Assembly: GCF_030272615.1 (NCBI RefSeq)
Contig: NW_026729152.1
Location: forward strand, 12,501-32,500
Source of the DNA: Cryptomeria japonica
Lineage: Eukaryota; Streptophyta; Pinopsida; Cupressales; Cupressaceae
Direction of reading: 5' to 3'
Length of the DNA: 20,000 bases
Position numbers and translations under genes: made by a program. Under the pieces are notes generated by a model. That model had not been told where the DNA came from. It did not search any database and worked only from the letters and a program-made list of their open reading frames with translations. Positions 18,058 to 20,000 of the stretch are shown here, one piece after another; position 1 is the stretch's first letter; each line of letters opens with the position of its first letter.

Positions 18058-19743
18058 GGAAACGCGGGTGCCAAGGTGTGCGCAGCCCAGCCAAGGTGTG
18101 CGCACCAAGGCGCCCACCCTGGCGAAGGTGCACGCAAGGTGCGCACCCGAGGCAAACCGGACAATTAACCCAACTTTCGACTTCGCGCGCACCTTGGAGC
18201 GCACTTCGGAGCGCTCCTTGGTGCGCACCAATCTTGGGCACCTCGGAGTGCACCATGGCGCCCACCAAGGTGCGCACCCGGGGCAAACCGAGCTCCGACT
18301 TCGTGCGCACCTTGGAGCGCACGAAAGGTGCGCACCATGGCGCCCACCAAGGTGCGCAGCCCAGCCAAGGCGTGCGCATCAAGGTGCGCACCCTGGCGAA
18401 GGTGCGCACCCGGGGCAAACCGAGCTCCGACTTCGTGCGCACCTTGGAGCGCACAAAAGGTGCGCAACCCAGCCAAGGTGTGCGCACCCCGGTCAAACCG
18501 AGCTCCGAATCGTGCGCACCAGAGGTGCACGCCATCGTGCGCACCTTGGAGCACACTTCGGAGCCCTCCTTGGTGCGCGCCGATGTTGCGCACCTCGGAG
18601 CGCACCCGGGGAAAACAATGCAATTAACCCGACTTTCGACTTCGTGGGCACCTCGGAGCGCTCTCGGGTTCGCACCTCGGAGCACACCGAGGTGCGCACC
18701 TTTGATGCGCTGCCTTCACCAATTTCCAGAAAAGGCAAGAAAACATTGAGAAGGTGTGCGCACCGAGGTGCCCACCCTGGCGAAGGTGCACGCGAGGTGC
18801 GCACCCGGGGCAAACCGGGCTCCGACTTCGTGCACGCCGCACCTTGGAGCACACTTCGGAGCGCTCCTTGGTGCGCACCAGGGCGCGCAACCCAGCCGAG
18901 GTGCCCACCCCGGCGAAGGTGCACGCGAGGTGCGCACCCGGGGCAAACCGGGCTCCGACTTCGTGCACGCCATGGTGCCCACCGCGGCGAAGGTGCACGC
19001 GAGGTGCGCACCCGGGGCAAACCGGGCTCCGACTTCGTGCACGCCGCACCTTGGAGCACACTTCGGAGCGCTCCTTGGTGCGCACCATGGTGCCCACCAG
19101 GGCGCGCAACCCCGCCGAAGGTGCACGCGAGGTGCGCACCCGGGGCAAACCGGGCTCCGACTTCGTGCACGCCGCACCTTGGAGCACACTTCGGAGCGCT
19201 CCTTGGTGCGCACCATGGTGCCCACCAGGGCGCGCAACCCCGCCGAAGGTGCACGCGAGGTGCGCACCCGGGGCAAACCGGGCTCCGACTTCGTGCACGC
19301 CATGGTGCGCACCGCGGCGAAGGTGCGCACCCGGGGCAAACCGGGCTCCGACTTCGTGCACGCCGCACCTTGGAGCACACTTCGGAGCGCTCCTTGGTGC
19401 GCACCAGGGCGCGCAACCCAGCCGAGGTGCCCACCCCGGCGAAGGTGCACGCGAGGTGCGTACCCGGGGCAAACCGGGCTCCGACTTCGTGCACGCCGCA
19501 CCTTGGAGCACACTTCGGAGCGCTCCTTGGTGCGCACCATGGTGCCCACCAGGCCGCGCAACCCAGCCAAGGTGTGCGCACCAAGGTGCACGCGAGGTGC
19601 GCACCCGGGGCAAACCGGGGTCCGACTTCGTGCACGCCGCACCTTGGAGCACACATCGGGGCGCTCCCGGGTTCGCACCGGCGTTGCGCACCGTGGTGGG
19701 CACCTCGGAGCACACCAAGGTGGGCAGCGAGGTGCGCACCTTT
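18058..19743. repeat. GGTGCGCACC-based repeats (about 128-bp period)
   Basis: The phrase CGGGGCAAACCGGGCTCCGA and close variants recurs with CAAACCG starting at 18284, 18415, 18494, 18811, 18944, 19018, 19146, 19274, 19337, 19470 and 19611. Two adjacent steps are exactly 128 bp (19018-19146-19274) and others are 63-141 bp. Between them are CACCTTGGAGCACACTTCGG, GCTCCTTGGTGCGCACC and at least 20 copies of the palindrome GGTGCGCACC. All six frames are open over long distances (for example 579 codons plus, 426 codons minus). The products are repeats such as APGANRAPTSCTPHLGAH, typical of stop-poor GC repeats and not genes. Confidence 0.9.
18704..18750. repeat. AT-rich module, copy 2 (short)
   Basis: GATGCGCTGCCTTCACC, then AATTTCCAGAAAAGGCAAG and AAAACATTGAG: the same module as at 17957 but lacking the long A-rich tail. 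It lies 747 bp from copy 1 and 1040 bp from copy 3. Confidence 0.75.
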
Positions 19744-19832
19744 GATGCGATGCCTTCACTAATTTCCATAAAAGGCAAAAAAAAAACGAGATTTTAAAAT
19801 TTCCGTTTTGAAAGATAGTGAGAAAAAGGGAA
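19744..19832. repeat. AT-rich module, copy 3
   Basis: GATGCGATGCCTTCACT, then AATTTCCATAAAAGGC and a run of ten A residues, followed by AT-rich DNA. After it (19850 onward) CAGCCCAGCCAAGGTGTGCG and CAATTAACCCAACTT repeat the order seen after copy 1 (18069-18180), so the module opens a new higher-order unit. Confidence 0.75.
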
Positions 19833-20000
19833 TGCTGGTGCCATCTTGAGCCCGCCCTGGTGCGCAGCCCAGCCAAGGTGTGCGCACCAAGGTGCCCACC
19901 CTGGCGAAGGTGCGCGCCCGGGCAATTAACCCAACTTCCAACTTCGCGCGCGCCAGGGTGGGAGCGCACCCAACAACCGGGCCTGGGAAGAGCCAATGCG
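19833..20000. repeat. start of another higher-order repeat unit, cut by the window edge
   Basis: Resembles 18060-18200: GCGCAGCCCAGCCAAGGTGT, CACCCTGGCGAAGGTGCGCG and CAATTAACCCAACTTC appear in the same order. It continues past the end of the window. Confidence 0.7.

Noticed and set aside
18023-19996. Very long overlapping open frames on both strands (up to 579 codons plus, 426 codons minus)
   Set aside because: All frames are open together because the GC-rich repeat has few stop codons. The products are repetitive (GANRAPTSC, GAHLGAH-like), have no domain and repeat with the DNA period.
1-20000. 18S, 5.8S or 26S rRNA sequence
   Set aside because: I looked for familiar conserved rRNA stretches on both strands, especially at the window ends, and recognised none. 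Only 5S is present.

Overview
This looks like nuclear DNA from a land plant, with no ordinary protein-coding gene in it. Three things support that: an intact plant-type 5S rRNA gene at 17415-17533, a complete Ty3/Gypsy retrotransposon with a C-terminal chromodomain (chromovirus) and a plant-style initiator-Met primer site, and the rest made of tandem repeats. From memory the GC-rich 5S sequence resembles non-angiosperm land plants (gymnosperm or bryophyte), but I could not check this.

Layout: 1-713, unassigned. 714-1207, decayed repeat copies. 1208-3617, a 188-bp satellite. 3618-3976, the left part of a larger repeat unit, with a 29-bp-arm hairpin. 3977-10501, a 6525-bp LTR retrotransposon with two 944-bp LTRs that look identical, a 5-bp target duplication (TCCCC) and one uninterrupted 1502-codon gag-pol reading frame. 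10507-14960, repeat units carrying a conserved CCCCTATATAAG module 13 times, with periods of about 440-545, then 311, then 157 bp, interrupted at 13035-13707 by a 52-bp minisatellite. 14965-16680, a G-rich GGTGGGTGCC minisatellite. 16681-17010, a T-rich spacer. 17011-17414, GC-rich spacer. Then the 5S gene. 17540-20000, a repeat landscape built on the palindrome GGTGCGCACC, punctuated by three AT-rich modules.

The repeat families are related. The 188-bp satellite matches the upstream half of the larger TATA-bearing unit. The 311-bp unit comes from its downstream half. The 157-bp unit equals a 311-bp unit minus exactly the 154 bp between two internal direct repeats. The retrotransposon sits in one copy of the same TATA module.

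My leading hypothesis is that the window lies inside a very large intergenic spacer of linked rDNA: one isolated 5S gene, long hierarchical repeats, and a repeated module that reads CTTATATAGGGGAGG on the minus strand, close to the plant RNA polymerase I core promoter pattern. No 18S or 26S sequence is recognised in the window, so this is inference. Alternatives are repeated Pol II TATA-driven non-coding units or a 5S-bearing heterochromatic satellite block.
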